A stretch of DNA of 64,000 nucleotides from Achromobacter sp. Bel (GCF_012928505.1 NZ_JABBJN010000016.1:55288-119287), one strand, 5' to 3'; counted from the stretch's first letter, positions 37,886 to 50,076 are shown. The notes: generated by a model not told the origin, from the letters alone. Numbers and translations are program-made.

Positions 37886-39421
37886 CTACATCACCGCGCC
37901 CAGTGCCCACGGCACGAATTCGTTCTGCCCGTAGCCGTGCTCTTCACTGCGCGTGCGCCGGCCCGAGGCGGTCTGCAGCATCAGCTGGAAGATCCGTTCG
38001 CCCATCTGCGCCACGCTTTGCGCGCCGTCCACGACCTCGCCGCAATTGATGTCGATGTCGTCCGACTGCCGCTGCCACAACGCCGTATTGGTCGACAGTT
38101 TCAGGGACGGCGCGGGCGCGCAGCCATAGGCGGAACCGCGTCCTGTCGTGAAGCAGATCAGGTTGGCGCCGCCCGCCACCTGCCCGGTGGCCGACACGGG
38201 GTCATAGCCCGGCGTGTCCATGAATACCAGGCCGCGCGTGCGCACGGGTTCGGCGTATTCGAACACGTCGGTCAGGTTGGTGGTGCCGCTCTTGGCGATG
38301 GCGCCCAGCGATTTTTCCAGGATGGTGGTCAGCCCGCCCGCCTTATTACCGGCCGACGGGTTGTTATCCATTTCAGCGTCGTTGCGGGCGCAGTAGTCTT
38401 CCCACCATCGCACTCGGGCCAGCAGCTTGTCGGCCACGGCCGGCGTCTCGGCGCGGCGCGTCAGCAGATGCTCGCCGCCATAGATTTCGGGCGTTTCGGA
38501 CAGGATGGCGGTGCCGCCGTGGCGCACCAGCAGGTCCACCGCCGCACCCAGCGCCGGGTTGGCGCTGATGCCCGAATAGCCGTCGGACCCGCCGCATTGC
38601 AGCCCTACCGTCAGGTGGCTGGCCGGCACGGGCTGGCGGTGCACTTGGTTGGCGTGCTCAAGCATCTTCTCCACCAGTTCGATGCCGCGCGCCACCGTCT
38701 TGCGCGTGCCGCCGGTGTCCTGGATGTTGAAGGTGTGCAGCAGGCCGCTTTCGCGCAGTCCCTCCTGCTCCATCAGGCCGCCGATCTGGTTGGTTTCGCA
38801 TCCCAGCCCCACCATCATCAGGCCGCCGAAATTGGCATGGCGCGCATAGCCGCCCAATGTGCGCCGCAGCACCCGCAACGGTTCGCCTTCGCTGCCGGTG
38901 GCACAGCCCGCGCCGTGGGTCAGCGCCACCACGCCGTCCACGTTCGGACAGGACGCCAGCGCATCAGGATGAATGTCGCGCCGAAAATGGTCGGCGATGG
39001 CGCGCGCGACCGTGGCCGAGCAATTCACGCTGGTCAGGATGCCGATGTAGTTGCGCGTGGCCACGCGGCCGTCGGCGCGCACGATGCCGTCGAAGGTGGC
39101 CGGTTGCGCCACGTAGTCGGTCGCGTGCGCGCCCTGCCCCACCGCGTAATCGCGCTCAAACTCGGAAAACTCCAGGTTCTGCGTGTGCACGTGCTGGCCG
39201 GGTGCGATGTCCTGCCGCGCCACGCCGATGATCTGGTTGTAGCGGCGCACCGGCTCACCCGCTGCGATGGCCCGCACGGCCACCTTGTGGCCGGGCGGCA
39301 CCAGGCCCTGCACCGTCACCCCTTCGCTTTCCAGCCGCGTGCCGCTGACCAGTTGGCGCCGGGCGATCACGACGTTGTCCGCCGGGTGGATGCGTATCAC
39401 TGCCGTGTCGTTCTGGGACAT
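37886..39421 (-). CDS. uxaA: Altronate dehydratase-family protein (UxaA)
   Basis: A 511-residue, full-length member of the altronate/galactarate dehydratase family. An N-terminal SAF domain (about residues 8-85, HPADNVVIAR) is followed by the main domain with ASCPNVDGVVALTHGAGC near residue 155, GLGCETNQIGGL near residue 203 and LQCGGSDGYSGISANPALG near residue 273. The conserved cysteines probably hold the iron centre. The family reaction is loss of water from an aldonate to a 2-keto-3-deoxy acid. The exact aldonate is unknown. Confidence 0.9.
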   Translation of the reverse strand: MSQNDTAVIRIHPADNVVIARRQLVSGTRLESEGVTVQGLVPPGHKVAVRAIAAGEPVRRYNQIIGVARQDIAPGQHVHTQNLEFSEFERDYAVGQGAHATDYVAQPATFDGIVRADGRVATRNYIGILTSVNCSATVARAIADHFRRDIHPDALASCPNVDGVVALTHGAGCATGSEGEPLRVLRRTLGGYARHANFGGLMMVGLGCETNQIGGLMEQEGLRESGLLHTFNIQDTGGTRKTVARGIELVEKMLEHANQVHRQPVPASHLTVGLQCGGSDGYSGISANPALGAAVDLLVRHGGTAILSETPEIYGGEHLLTRRAETPAVADKLLARVRWWEDYCARNDAEMDNNPSAGNKAGGLTTILEKSLGAIAKSGTTNLTDVFEYAEPVRTRGLVFMDTPGYDPVSATGQVAGGANLICFTTGRGSAYGCAPAPSLKLSTNTALWQRQSDDIDINCGEVVDGAQSVAQMGERIFQLMLQTASGRRTRSEEHGYGQNEFVPWALGAVM

Positions 39422-39461
39422 GAGGACTCCGGAAAGTAAGGGGTGCGGATTCAGCGGGAGC

Positions 39462-40328
39462 CTACCCGTCGATCAATGCCGGATCCCAGGCATGGACACG
39501 CTGGCGCTGTTCGCCCAGGCCGGCGATGCCCAGCTTCATCTCGTCGCCCGCCTTCAGGTAGACGGGCGCGGGCTTCTGGCCCATGCCCACGCCCGGCGGC
39601 GTGCCGGTGCTGATCAGGTCGCCCGGGTACAGCGTCATGAAGCGGCTGACATAGGCCACCAGTTGCGCCACACCGAACACCATCGTGCGCGTACTGCCGT
39701 TCTGATAGCGCTTGCCGTTCACTTCCAGCCACATCTCCAGGTCTTGCGGATGGGGAACTTCGTCGGCGGTTGCCAGCCACGGGCCAACCGGGCCGAACGT
39801 GTCGCAGCCCTTGCCCTTGTCCCACGTACCGCCGCGTTCGATCTGGTATTCGCGTTCAGACACGTCGTTCACCACGCAGTAGCCCGCCACGTGCTGCATG
39901 GCGTCGGCTTCGCTGACGTAACGCGCCTTTTCGCCGATTACCACGCCCAGCTCGACTTCCCAGTCGGTCTTGACCGAGTCCTGCGGCAGCACGACGGGGT
40001 CGTTGGGGCCCACGACGGCCGATGTGGGCTTCATGAAGATGACCGGCTCGGCGGGCACGGCCAAGCCGGACTCGGCGGCATGGTCGGCATAGTTCAGGCC
40101 AATGCAGATGAACTTGCCCATGCCGCTCCAGGGCGGCGCCAAGCGGCCGGGGTTGGCCACCAGCGGCAGCGCGGACGGGTCCAGCGCGCGCAGTTCGGCA
40201 AGCCTGGCGCGTCCAAGCGTCTGCGCGGTAATGTCAGGCAAGACGCCGGACAGGTCGCGCACCTTGCCCTGGGCATCGATCAGGCCGGGTTTCTCGGCGC
40301 CTTTGGCGCCATAGCGCATCAGTTTCAT
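39462..40328 (-). CDS. Fumarylacetoacetate hydrolase-family protein
   Basis: A 288-residue metal-dependent FAH-fold hydrolase. The catalytic region has GLNYADHA near residue 77, the metal-binding acidic residues in DWEVELGVVIG near residue 123 and VNDVSEREYQ near residue 153, and the C-terminal STGTPPGVGMG near residue 241. This subgroup contains 2,4-diketo-3-deoxy-sugar-acid hydrolases and is often mislabelled ureidoglycolate lyase. Next to the SDR it fits cleavage of a diketo-deoxy acid into pyruvate and a C3 acid. Confidence 0.88.
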   Translation of the reverse strand: MKLMRYGAKGAEKPGLIDAQGKVRDLSGVLPDITAQTLGRARLAELRALDPSALPLVANPGRLAPPWSGMGKFICIGLNYADHAAESGLAVPAEPVIFMKPTSAVVGPNDPVVLPQDSVKTDWEVELGVVIGEKARYVSEADAMQHVAGYCVVNDVSEREYQIERGGTWDKGKGCDTFGPVGPWLATADEVPHPQDLEMWLEVNGKRYQNGSTRTMVFGVAQLVAYVSRFMTLYPGDLISTGTPPGVGMGQKPAPVYLKAGDEMKLGIAGLGEQRQRVHAWDPALIDG

Positions 40329-40361
40329 AGCAGGATCCTTGTTGCAGAAAGGGTTAAGCGT

Positions 40362-42531
<2,170 letters not shown>

Positions 42532-42587
42532 GTCTTGCTCCTGGAAAGGCTCTGCGGATTCGTAAGCATTGCGACGCAGCGCGCCGT

Positions 42588-43232
42588 TCAGTCCAGCGAC
42601 TCGTAGGCCGCCGGGTTCTCCAGGATCGAGTAGCCTTGCCGCCAGTTCTGCACGGACACTTGCAGCGACCGCACACACATCATGACGAAACCCGCCAGGG
42701 CGACCCAGTAGACATAGGACTTGTTCCAGAACAGCGTAGTCATGGGCTCGTCGCCCACCAGCACGATGTAGCGGTACGTCAGCCACACGGCATAGCCGAA
42801 GAACGCCGTGCGCAAGATGTCGATCATGGTGGACAGCACGCGGCCCACCGGCTTGGGCAGGTAGCGGTACAGAAAATCCACCTGGATGTGGCGGCAGGCG
42901 CGCACGCACATCGCGGCGCCCAGGAACACCACGCCGATCAGGCAATACACCGCCAGCTCCTCGGTCCACGCATAGGAATCGTTCAGCACGTAGCGGGAAA
43001 AGAACTGCAGAAAGACCAGCATCGCCATCGTCCAGAATATCCCCAGGCAAATCCAGTCTTCGGGCTGGTAGCCGGCAAGGCTGACTTGATGGTGGTCGGC
43101 CTCTTCAAAGCTGTGGACGATCTCGTCCACGGACGCCTGGTGCGTGCCCGGCTTCGGTGAAACGTGGCCGGGCGTCGGGCCCGGTCCATCGTTGACGGCC
43201 GCCATCGGCGCCGCTTTCGCGTTCAAGTGCAT
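42588..43232 (-). CDS. dctQ: TRAP transporter small permease (DctQ)
   Basis: A 214-residue protein with four transmembrane segments after an unusually long soluble N-terminus (about 60 residues). The core has FFSRYVLNDSYAWTEELAVYCLIG near residue 80 and RACRHIQVDFLY near residue 110, the standard DctQ pattern. It assembles with DctM and receives substrate from DctP. Confidence 0.9.
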   Translation of the reverse strand: MHLNAKAAPMAAVNDGPGPTPGHVSPKPGTHQASVDEIVHSFEEADHHQVSLAGYQPEDWICLGIFWTMAMLVFLQFFSRYVLNDSYAWTEELAVYCLIGVVFLGAAMCVRACRHIQVDFLYRYLPKPVGRVLSTMIDILRTAFFGYAVWLTYRYIVLVGDEPMTTLFWNKSYVYWVALAGFVMMCVRSLQVSVQNWRQGYSILENPAAYESLD

Positions 43233-43264
43233 GGAATTCCCCTGGTCGGAATCGGGTGTGGACC

Positions 43265-43285
43265 GGCGGGCCGCCTGGGCCCGCC
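43265..43285 (-). terminator. Intercistronic hairpin between dctP and dctQ
   Basis: GGCGGGCC and GGCCCGCC pair in a perfect 8-base stem just after the dctP stop, with no T-run. Hairpins here typically protect the binding-protein mRNA and lower expression of the membrane genes. Confidence 0.45.
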
Positions 43286-43293
43286 CGCGCGGC

Positions 43294-44268
43294 TTACTTC
43301 ACCGCCTGGATCTTTTCCCAATCCGATTTCAGGTAGCCGTATTGCTCGAACGGCACCTTCTCAAGCACGGTCTTGCGGAAGTCTTCGACATTGACCTCGG
43401 CCACGTTCAGCCCGCGCTTCTTGAATACCTCGACCATCTTCTTCTCGCTGTCGGCCACTTCGGACGACGCCTTTTCCGACGCCTGCTGGGCGACTTCGGA
43501 GAAGATCTTCTTGTCCTCGTCGGACAGGCTCTTCCACAGCTTGCCCGAAATCACCGTGTTCAAGTGGTCGACGATGTGGCCCGTCAGGACGATGTTCTTC
43601 TGCACCTCGTAGAACTTCTTCGCTTCGATGGTGGTCAGCGGGTTCTCCTGCGCTTCGACCGTGCCGTTCTGCAAGGCCAGGTAGACCTCGGCGAACGCGA
43701 TGGGCGCGGTGTTGGCGCCACAGGCGCGCGGCATCGCCAGGTAGGCCGCCACGTCCGGCACGCGGATCTTCATGCCCTTCATTTCCGAGCACTTGGTAAA
43801 GGCGCGGTTGGACGTCGTCTGGCGCGTGCCGTAATAGGTGGTGGCGACGATGTGGTTGCCGCTTTTCTCGTCGTAGCCCCGGGTCAACTCTTTGTAGATG
43901 TCGCTCTTGGTGTAGGCGATCAGGTGTTCGGGATTGCGGAAGGTGTAGGGGTAATACGTAACGCCGATGCGCGGGAAGCTCTTGGCGGCGAAGCTGGACC
44001 CGGAAATGATTATGTCCACCGTGCCGAGCGTCAGGCCCTGGTTGATGTCGTTTTCCTTGCCCAGCTGAGAGGCGGGATAGACATCGATGTGATAGCGGCC
44101 ATTGGTGCGTTTCTCGATCTCCTGGGCCGCCCACACCGACGAGGTGTGGAACGGTTCAGAGGTCTCGTACACATGCGCCCACTTCAGCTTGGTTTGCGCC
44201 AGCGCGCTGCCACTTGCGGCAAGCAGCGCGGCGGCAAACAGCACTTTGATAGCGTTGCCTCGATTCAT
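43294..44268 (-). CDS. dctP: TRAP transporter substrate-binding protein (DctP)
   Basis: A 324-residue periplasmic binding protein. The signal peptide runs to about residue 24 (GSALA), followed by KLKWAHVYETSEPFH. The arginine that binds the carboxylate is expected in MKIRVPDVAAY near residue 163, and QNGTVEAQENPLTTI near residue 207 is the DctP signature. ATG 44268 was chosen for the signal peptide; it has GGAGAC before it. It is the first structural gene after gntR and probably binds a uronate or aldonate. Confidence 0.93.
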   Translation of the reverse strand: MNRGNAIKVLFAAALLAASGSALAQTKLKWAHVYETSEPFHTSSVWAAQEIEKRTNGRYHIDVYPASQLGKENDINQGLTLGTVDIIISGSSFAAKSFPRIGVTYYPYTFRNPEHLIAYTKSDIYKELTRGYDEKSGNHIVATTYYGTRQTTSNRAFTKCSEMKGMKIRVPDVAAYLAMPRACGANTAPIAFAEVYLALQNGTVEAQENPLTTIEAKKFYEVQKNIVLTGHIVDHLNTVISGKLWKSLSDEDKKIFSEVAQQASEKASSEVADSEKKMVEVFKKRGLNVAEVNVEDFRKTVLEKVPFEQYGYLKSDWEKIQAVK

Positions 44269-44418
44269 GATGTCTCCTCTCTCTGAGGTAGCGAGTCCGG
44301 CGAATGTCGTCACGCGCTCGGCCCGCTTTATGTTTCACATGGGATTTCACATACAGGTTGCACCTTCGTACAGCGACTACGGCTTGCCCGGCGGCGTCAA
44401 GACGCCGCCGGTTCTTTG

Positions 44419-45132
44419 CTATTCGGCTCGCAGCGCGTCGGCGGCCGCCGGCCAACTGGCCGTCAAGCGCTCGAACGAGCAGGAAAGATGGTGATGCATG
44501 GCGGCGCGCGCGCCGGCCTCGTCGCCGGCCGCGATGGCGGCGATGACACGGCGGTGCTCGGTGATGGCCACGGCCCAGCTGTCCGGGTTCTCGAAGTAGT
44601 CGCCCAACTTCACCGACAAGGGGTTGTGGCGTTCGTCGAACAGTTCGCCCACCACGCGCACCAGGACGGCATTGCCGGCCATTTCGGCCACGCGCAGGTG
44701 GAACAGGCGGTCTCCGCGAATGGGCACGCTGCCCGCTTGGGCCTCGTCTTCCATCGCGCCCATCGCTTCCAGCAGGCCGTCGACCAGCGCGGGCACGGGG
44801 TGGCGCGCCGCCTGCGCGGCGAGTTCACCTTCGATCGTCCAGCGGGCGCGGATGGTTTCAAGGGGGCTTTCAGCGGTCAGGCTGGCGCGCGGCGCGCCGG
44901 CCAGGCTTTGCACATAGACGCCCGACCCCATGCGCACTTCCACCCAGCCTTCGACCTCCAGCGCAATCAGCGCTTCGCGCACCGACGGGCGGGACACACC
45001 CAGCTTCAATGCCAGGTCGCGCTCCGGCGGCAGTCGGGCGCCGACCGGAAATTCCCCAGCCTCGATCAGCAACCTGAGCTGGTCGGCGATCTGGCGATAC
45101 AAGCGGCGCGGCTCGATGGTCTGGATCGGCAT
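44419..45132 (-). CDS. GntR-family (FadR subgroup) transcriptional regulator
   Basis: A 237-residue regulator with a winged helix-turn-helix (LPPERDLALKLGVSRPSVREALIALEVEGWVE near residues 34-65) and an FCD ligand domain (about residues 90-220) that has metal-binding histidine and aspartate residues. The start at 45132 is preferred to a longer frame. It stands at the head of the minus-strand sugar-acid operon, 150 bases before dctP, and probably represses it until a sugar acid binds. Confidence 0.9.
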   Translation of the reverse strand: MPIQTIEPRRLYRQIADQLRLLIEAGEFPVGARLPPERDLALKLGVSRPSVREALIALEVEGWVEVRMGSGVYVQSLAGAPRASLTAESPLETIRARWTIEGELAAQAARHPVPALVDGLLEAMGAMEDEAQAGSVPIRGDRLFHLRVAEMAGNAVLVRVVGELFDERHNPLSVKLGDYFENPDSWAVAITEHRRVIAAIAAGDEAGARAAMHHHLSCSFERLTASWPAAADALRAE

Positions 45133-45163
45133 GGGAGTCGGTGGGTGGCAACAACGACGAAAA

Positions 45164-45180
45164 GGTAAAGTGGCCTTACC
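45164..45180. promoter_or_regulatory. GntR operator candidate
   Basis: GGTAAAGTGGCCTTACC has GGTAA/TTACC arms around a 7-base centre and lies 32 bases before the gntR start, in the divergent gap to dgkA. It fits FadR-type recognition of a short dyad. Confidence 0.4.
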
Positions 45181-45307
45181 AATTGACCAGAATCCTGCGC
45201 CTGCCGTCGATCCGTCACAATTAGGGTTTGCCCATAGCCCGGCGCTGCACCACGCGAGCAACCCTTATCTGTTAAAAAGCCGCCACACCCGGCAATCTTC
45301 CGCATCC

Positions 45308-45706
45308 ATGACCTACGACCCGCAACACTCGCCCTTTAAAAGCACCGGCGGCTTGCGCCGCATCCTGAATGCGCTGCGCTACTCCTGGCAGGGCCTGAAA
45401 GCGGCCGTCAAGTACGAAGCCGCCTTCCGTCAGGAACTGGCGCTGGCCGTGCTGATGATCCCCGCCGCGTTCTTCCTGGGCCGGACCACGGTCGAGGTCT
45501 TTTTCCTGGTGGGCACGGTGATCATGGTGCTGGCGGCGGAATTGCTGAACTCCGCCATCGAGGCGCTGGCCGATGCGCTGTCCGTCGAACGCCACCCGCT
45601 GCTGGGGCGCGCCAAGGACCTGGGCAGCGCGGCGGTCATGCTGCTGCTGATCTTCGCCGGGGCCGTCTGGATCGGCGTGGCCATCAGCCGTTTCGTCATG
45701 CATTGA
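45308..45706 (+). CDS. dgkA: Diacylglycerol kinase (prokaryotic DgkA)
   Basis: A 132-residue integral membrane kinase that phosphorylates diacylglycerol during phospholipid recycling. It has three transmembrane segments, the AFRQELALAVLMIPAAFFLG segment near residue 42, and the active-site ELLNSAIEALADALS near residue 80. The last segment contains KDLGSAAVMLLL. The start ATG at 45308 gives the usual length of about 120-130. It is transcribed away from gntR and 48 bases before ndh. Confidence 0.94.
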   Translation: MTYDPQHSPFKSTGGLRRILNALRYSWQGLKAAVKYEAAFRQELALAVLMIPAAFFLGRTTVEVFFLVGTVIMVLAAELLNSAIEALADALSVERHPLLGRAKDLGSAAVMLLLIFAGAVWIGVAISRFVMH

Positions 45707-45754
45707 CACGGGCGGCCTCCCACGGGGGACGCGCCTGTCTTTATACTGGGAGCC

Positions 45755-47074
45755 ATGATGCCTAAATCGACGTCAGCCCCCTCTCAACGCATCGTCATCG
45801 TCGGCGGCGGTGCCGGCGGCCTGGAACTGGCCGCCAAGTTGGGCCGGATCCATGGCCGGCAACACATCACGCTGGTCGACAGCCGCCCCTTCCACATCTG
45901 GAAGCCCTCGCTGCATGAAGCGGCCGCGGGCACGCTGGACATCCACCAGGAAGGCCTGTCCTACCTGATGCTGGCCCACATGAACGGCTTTTCGTTCGCG
46001 CAGGGCCGTTTGCTGAGCGTGGACCGCGAACGCCGCCAGATCGTGGTGGACGCCGTCAACGACGCGCAGGGCCAGGAAGTCCTGCCGCGCCGCGACCTCG
46101 GATACGACACGCTGGTGCTGGCGCTGGGCAGCACCTCCAATTTCTTCAATACGCCCGGCGCGGCCGAACACGCCGTGACGCTGGACACCACCGAAAACGC
46201 CGAGCAATTCCGCCTGACCATGCTGAAGGCCATGGCGCAGGTCGACCTGGCCAAAGTGCGCGATCCGTCCGCCCGGCTGGACCTCGTCATCGTGGGCGGT
46301 GGCGCCACCGGCGTCGAACTGGCTGTCGAACTCACCGAAGCCAGCCACGTCGTCAGCGCCTACGGCTTGCCGAACTTCCGCGCTGAACGCGATCTGGCCA
46401 TCACGCTGGTCGAAGGCGCCCCGCGCATCCTGTCCGCCCTGCCCGAGAAAATCTCGGAAGCCGCCACCAATCGGCTGAAAGAACTGGGCATTGGCGTCGA
46501 AACGTCTTGCCGCGTGTCGGAAGTGACGGGCAGCAGCGTCAAGACCGCCGACGGGCGCGAATTCCCCGCCCAACTGTGCATGTGGGCGGCCGGCATCAAG
46601 GGCCCGGCCCTGCTGGCCGACCTGGACCTGCCGCTGAACAAGCTGGGCCAGCTGGAAGTGAACGAGCGGCTGGAAACGGCGGATCCGCACATCCTGGCGC
46701 TGGGCGACTGCTGCTCGGTGCCTTGGCGCGAGGGGCGCACCGTGCCGGCCCGCGCCCAGGCCGCCCACCAGCAGGCAGATTACCTGGCCAAGAAGCTGAC
46801 GGCGCGTCTGCGCGGTTCAGCCGAGCCCGCCGGCCCTTACATCTATCAGGACCACGGTTCGCTGGTGTCGCTGGGCCAGGACGCGGGGGTCGGCAGCCTG
46901 ATGGGCAAGCTGGCCGGACGGGGACTGTTCGTAAGCGGTACACTGGCGCGCTTGATGTACATGAGCCTGCACCTGATGCACCACAAAGCGGTGCTGGGCA
47001 TCTCTCGCACCGCCTCCCTGGCCCTGGCCCGCCTGCTTATGCGGCGCACGCGCCCCCGGGTCAAACTGCACTGA
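45755..47074 (+). CDS. ndh: Type II NADH dehydrogenase
   Basis: A 439-residue non-proton-pumping NADH:quinone oxidoreductase. The FAD motif GGGAGGLE is near residues 17-24 and the NADH motif [14 protein letters not shown] near residue 177. [11 protein letters not shown] and [12 protein letters not shown] near residue 314 are typical of Ndh. A basic C-terminal tail (RRTRPRVK) may bind the membrane. It ends eight bases before pyrF. Confidence 0.93.
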   Translation: MMPKSTSAPSQRIVIVGGGAGGLELAAKLGRIHGRQHITLVDSRPFHIWKPSLHEAAAGTLDIHQEGLSYLMLAHMNGFSFAQGRLLSVDRERRQIVVDAVNDAQGQEVLPRRDLGYDTLVLALGSTSNFFNTPGAAEHAVTLDTTENAEQFRLTMLKAMAQVDLAKVRDPSARLDLVIVGGGATGVELAVELTEASHVVSAYGLPNFRAERDLAITLVEGAPRILSALPEKISEAATNRLKELGIGVETSCRVSEVTGSSVKTADGREFPAQLCMWAAGIKGPALLADLDLPLNKLGQLEVNERLETADPHILALGDCCSVPWREGRTVPARAQAAHQQADYLAKKLTARLRGSAEPAGPYIYQDHGSLVSLGQDAGVGSLMGKLAGRGLFVSGTLARLMYMSLHLMHHKAVLGISRTASLALARLLMRRTRPRVKLH

Positions 47075-47082
47075 ACTCCCCC

Positions 47083-47901
47083 ATGAATTTCCTGCAAAAA
47101 CTCGAACACGCCTGGACCACCAGCAACTCGCTCCTGCAAGTCGGGCTGGATCCCGACCCCCAACGCTTTCCGCGCGAATTGCAGGACAAGCCGGACGCCA
47201 TCTTCCAATTCTGCCGCGACATCGTCGACGCCACCGCGCCCTACGCCTGCAGCTTCAAGCCGCAGATCGCGTACTTCGCGGCGCACCGCGCCGAAGACCA
47301 GCTGGAAGCGCTGTGCCAGCACATTCGCGACAAGCACCCCGACCTGCCCATCGTGCTGGACGCCAAGCGCGGCGACATCGGCTCCACCGCTGAAAACTAC
47401 GCCCGCGAAGCCTACGAGCGCTATCAGGCGCACGCGCTCACCGTCAGCCCCTACATGGGCCTGGATTCCGTCGAGCCCTACCTGGCCTGGCGCGACCGTG
47501 GCGTGATCGTGCTGTGCCGCACGTCCAACCCCGGCGGCTCCGACCTGCAATTCCTGAAGATGGATAACGGCGAACCCCTGTACCTGCACGTCGCAGGCCT
47601 GGTGGCCGACAAATGGAATGCCAACGGCCAGTGCGGCCTGGTGGTGGGCGCCACGTTCCCGAATGAACTGGCCGCCGTGCGCCAGCGCATCGGCGACGCC
47701 CTGCCCCTGTTGGTGCCCGGCATCGGCGCCCAGGGCGGCGACATCACCGCCACGGTGAATGCCGGCGCCAACGCCGCCCGCAGCGGCATGATGATCAACT
47801 CCTCGCGCGCCATCATCTACGCCAGCGGCGGCGACGACTGGCGCGAGGCCGCCGGCCGCGCGGCCATGGGCCTGCGCGACGCGATCAACGGGGTGCGTTG
47901 A
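47083..47901 (+). CDS. pyrF: Orotidine 5'-phosphate decarboxylase
   Basis: A 272-residue TIM-barrel enzyme of the last step of UMP synthesis. The catalytic charge network is D93-A-K95-R-G-D98 in [11 protein letters not shown]. The length of about 270 and the sequence place it in the PyrF type 2 group common in betaproteobacteria. The start at 47083 is eight bases after ndh. It is followed by a bidirectional terminator. Confidence 0.96.
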   Translation: MNFLQKLEHAWTTSNSLLQVGLDPDPQRFPRELQDKPDAIFQFCRDIVDATAPYACSFKPQIAYFAAHRAEDQLEALCQHIRDKHPDLPIVLDAKRGDIGSTAENYAREAYERYQAHALTVSPYMGLDSVEPYLAWRDRGVIVLCRTSNPGGSDLQFLKMDNGEPLYLHVAGLVADKWNANGQCGLVVGATFPNELAAVRQRIGDALPLLVPGIGAQGGDITATVNAGANAARSGMMINSSRAIIYASGGDDWREAAGRAAMGLRDAINGVR

Positions 47902-47908
47902 ATCAGGC

Positions 47909-47947
47909 AAAAAAAGACGGGTTGCGAACAGGCAACTCGTTTTTTTT
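47909..47947. terminator. Bidirectional terminator between pyrF and cinA
   Basis: A 9-base stem (ACGGGTTGC at 47917 with GCAACTCGT at 47932, one G-U pair) is flanked by A7 on the left and T7 on the right, so it can stop both convergent units. Confidence 0.85.
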
Positions 47948-47952
47948 CGACC

Positions 47953-48522
47953 TTACCGGCGGTTGACCGGTGCCCCCACGAACTCCAGCAATCCCCGCAA
48001 TGCGAATTCCACCGCGGCCTGGCGCACTTGCGTCCGATCGCCGGGAAACACGTGCGTCACGGCGCGGCTGGTGATGCCGTCGCCCACCCGCATCGCAAAG
48101 CCGAAGCACACCATCCCCACCGGCTTGCCCGGCGTGGCACCGCCCGGCCCGGCAATGCCGGTCGTGGATACCCCCACGTGCGCGGCGGGGGACACCAGCA
48201 GCACGCCATTGGCCATCTCCAGCGCAACGGGTTCGCTCACGGCGCCGAAGTGATGCAGCGCGTCGGGAGAGACGTCCAGCTCGGCCACCTTGGCCTCGTT
48301 GCTGTAGGTGACGAATCCGCGCTCGAACCATTCGCTGGAACCGGCCACCGACGTCATCGCGCCGGCCAGCAAGCCGCCCGTGCAGGACTCCGCGGTGCCA
48401 AGCATCCAGCCGTGGCGCCGCATCGCGTCGCCCAGCCGCTCGGCCAAGCCGACGGTCGTCGCCTCGGTCAACTGCGCGGCCGACAAATTCGACCGCAATC
48501 CCACTTCTTGTTGCTCGCTCAT
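47953..48522 (-). CDS. pncC: CinA-family nicotinamide-nucleotide amidohydrolase
   Basis: A 189-residue stand-alone CinA C-terminal domain. The motif GTAESCTGGLLAG at residues 42-54 holds the active-site serine, and VSTTGIAGPGG near residue 129 is the second signature. The family removes the amide from NMN as part of NAD recycling. It overlaps pgpA by four bases and closes the rib-nusB-thiL-pgpA series. Confidence 0.92.
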   Translation of the reverse strand: MSEQQEVGLRSNLSAAQLTEATTVGLAERLGDAMRRHGWMLGTAESCTGGLLAGAMTSVAGSSEWFERGFVTYSNEAKVAELDVSPDALHHFGAVSEPVALEMANGVLLVSPAAHVGVSTTGIAGPGGATPGKPVGMVCFGFAMRVGDGITSRAVTHVFPGDRTQVRQAAVEFALRGLLEFVGAPVNRR

Positions 48523-49055
48523 CCCAAGACTCCTGTGCGCGCGACCAGCGCCATCACCAGCAAGGCGTAGCCGGCCGCCACGATATCGTCCCACATTACC
48601 CCGAAGCCGCCCTTGATATGAGCGTCGAAGAACTTGATGGGAGGCGGCTTGACGATGTCGAACAGGCGGAACAGCCCGAACGCCAGCAGCTGCGACAGCC
48701 AGCCTGCGGGCGTCAACCAAAGCACCAGCCAGAACGCCACCATCTCGTCCCAGACCATTCCGACATGATCCGGCTGCCCAAGTTCACGGCCGACGCGGTG
48801 GCAGGCCCAGCAACCGTACACGAACGCCAGCGCCAGGAATACGCCAATGGCCAGGTCCGACGCGGCGGGCGCAGCCGCGACCCAGATGCCCCACGCCAGC
48901 AGGGTGCCCCAGGTGCCCGACGCCGGACGGATCAGGCCGCTGCCCAGGCCGAAGGCGATCAGCCGCCCCGGATCGCGGCATATCCAGGACAGCGGCGGAT
49001 ACACGGCCCGCGAGCGTTCACGCATGGACGGGGATGGCTTATCGGTAAGGGACAT
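48519..49055 (-). CDS. pgpA: Phosphatidylglycerophosphatase A
   Basis: A 178-residue inner-membrane phosphatase producing phosphatidylglycerol. It has GLGSGLIRPASGTWGTL near residue 36, VWDEMVAFWLVL near residue 101 with its acidic residues, and FRLFDIVKPPPI near residue 129, which are all conserved in PgpA. It lies 55 bases after thiL and overlaps the CinA gene by ATGA. Confidence 0.95.
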   Translation of the reverse strand: MSLTDKPSPSMRERSRAVYPPLSWICRDPGRLIAFGLGSGLIRPASGTWGTLLAWGIWVAAAPAASDLAIGVFLALAFVYGCWACHRVGRELGQPDHVGMVWDEMVAFWLVLWLTPAGWLSQLLAFGLFRLFDIVKPPPIKFFDAHIKGGFGVMWDDIVAAGYALLVMALVARTGVLG

Positions 49056-49110
49056 GGCGTTCCTGGGCCGTGGGTAGAGGGGGTATCGGTGGAAGCAGAT
49101 CCGCAGCGGA

Positions 49111-50076
49111 TCAGGCTGCGGGAAAGTGATCGAAGCCGGCCGGCAGCGCGGACATCGTCCGGCCCTGCCCGTCCAGCACGGTCAGGCCCGTTTGGGGCAG
49201 CGTCTGGCCGATGCGGGTCACGCGGGCATTGGCCAGGCGGCCGACGGCTTCCACGGCGTCGCGGCGGGCAGCAGGCGCGGTAAAGCACAACTGATAGACG
49301 TCGCCCCCGCCCAGCACTGCGCGGCTCAACGGTGCCTCGTCCATGCCCGCCAGGGCCGTGGCCGCCGGCATCCGGGCGTACTCCAGGCAAGCGCCCACCC
49401 GGCTGGCGGCCAGGATGTGGCCCAGGTCTTGCAGCAGCCCGTCGGAGAGGTCGATGGCGGCGTGCGCGATACCCCGCAGCGCCAGCCCCAGCGCGACCTG
49501 CGGCTGCGGCCATTCCAGCGCGCCACGGGTCGCGGCCAGCAAGGCCGCGTCGGCCGGATACTGGCCGTCCAGCAAGCGGTAGGCCACGTCGGCCGCGCCC
49601 AGTTCGCCCGACACCCAGATGTCGTCGCCAGCTTGGGCGCCGTCGCGGCGCAGCGCCTGCCCGGCGGGCACGGCGCCGAACACGGTGACGCTGATCGCCA
49701 GGTCGTGCGCGCTACGCGTGGTGTCGCCGCCGATCAGCGGGCAGCCATGGGCATCGGCCAACGCGTGAAAACCGTCCGCGAACGCGGCCAGCCAAGGCTC
49801 ATCCAGGCGCGGCAAGGCCAATCCCAGGACGCAACCGATCGGCCGGGCGCCCATGGCAGCCAGGTCGGACAGGTTGACGGCCAACGCCTTGTGGCCCAGA
49901 GCACGGGGGTCTACGTCGGGAAAGAAATGGCGACCTTCCAGTAGCAGGTCGGTGCTGGTGGCGACCTGTTCGCCAGGCGGCACGGGAAACAACGCGCAAT
50001 CGTCGCCCACGCCCAGCAGGCCCGCCGGTGCGGTTCGGGTGAAATAGCGCGCGATCAGATCAAATTCGGACGCCAC
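49111..50076 (-). CDS. thiL: Thiamine-monophosphate kinase
   Basis: A 321-residue PurM-fold kinase making thiamine diphosphate. The metal site GVGDDCALF is near residues 22-30 and STDLLLEGRHF near residue 41. NLSDLAAMGARP near residue 68, GGDTTR near residue 115 and AIDLSDGLLQDLGHI near residue 208 complete the pattern. It starts with GTG. It is separated from nusB by a structured intergenic repeat. Confidence 0.96.
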   Translation of the reverse strand: MASEFDLIARYFTRTAPAGLLGVGDDCALFPVPPGEQVATSTDLLLEGRHFFPDVDPRALGHKALAVNLSDLAAMGARPIGCVLGLALPRLDEPWLAAFADGFHALADAHGCPLIGGDTTRSAHDLAISVTVFGAVPAGQALRRDGAQAGDDIWVSGELGAADVAYRLLDGQYPADAALLAATRGALEWPQPQVALGLALRGIAHAAIDLSDGLLQDLGHILAASRVGACLEYARMPAATALAGMDEAPLSRAVLGGGDVYQLCFTAPAARRDAVEAVGRLANARVTRIGQTLPQTGLTVLDGQGRTMSALPAGFDHFPAA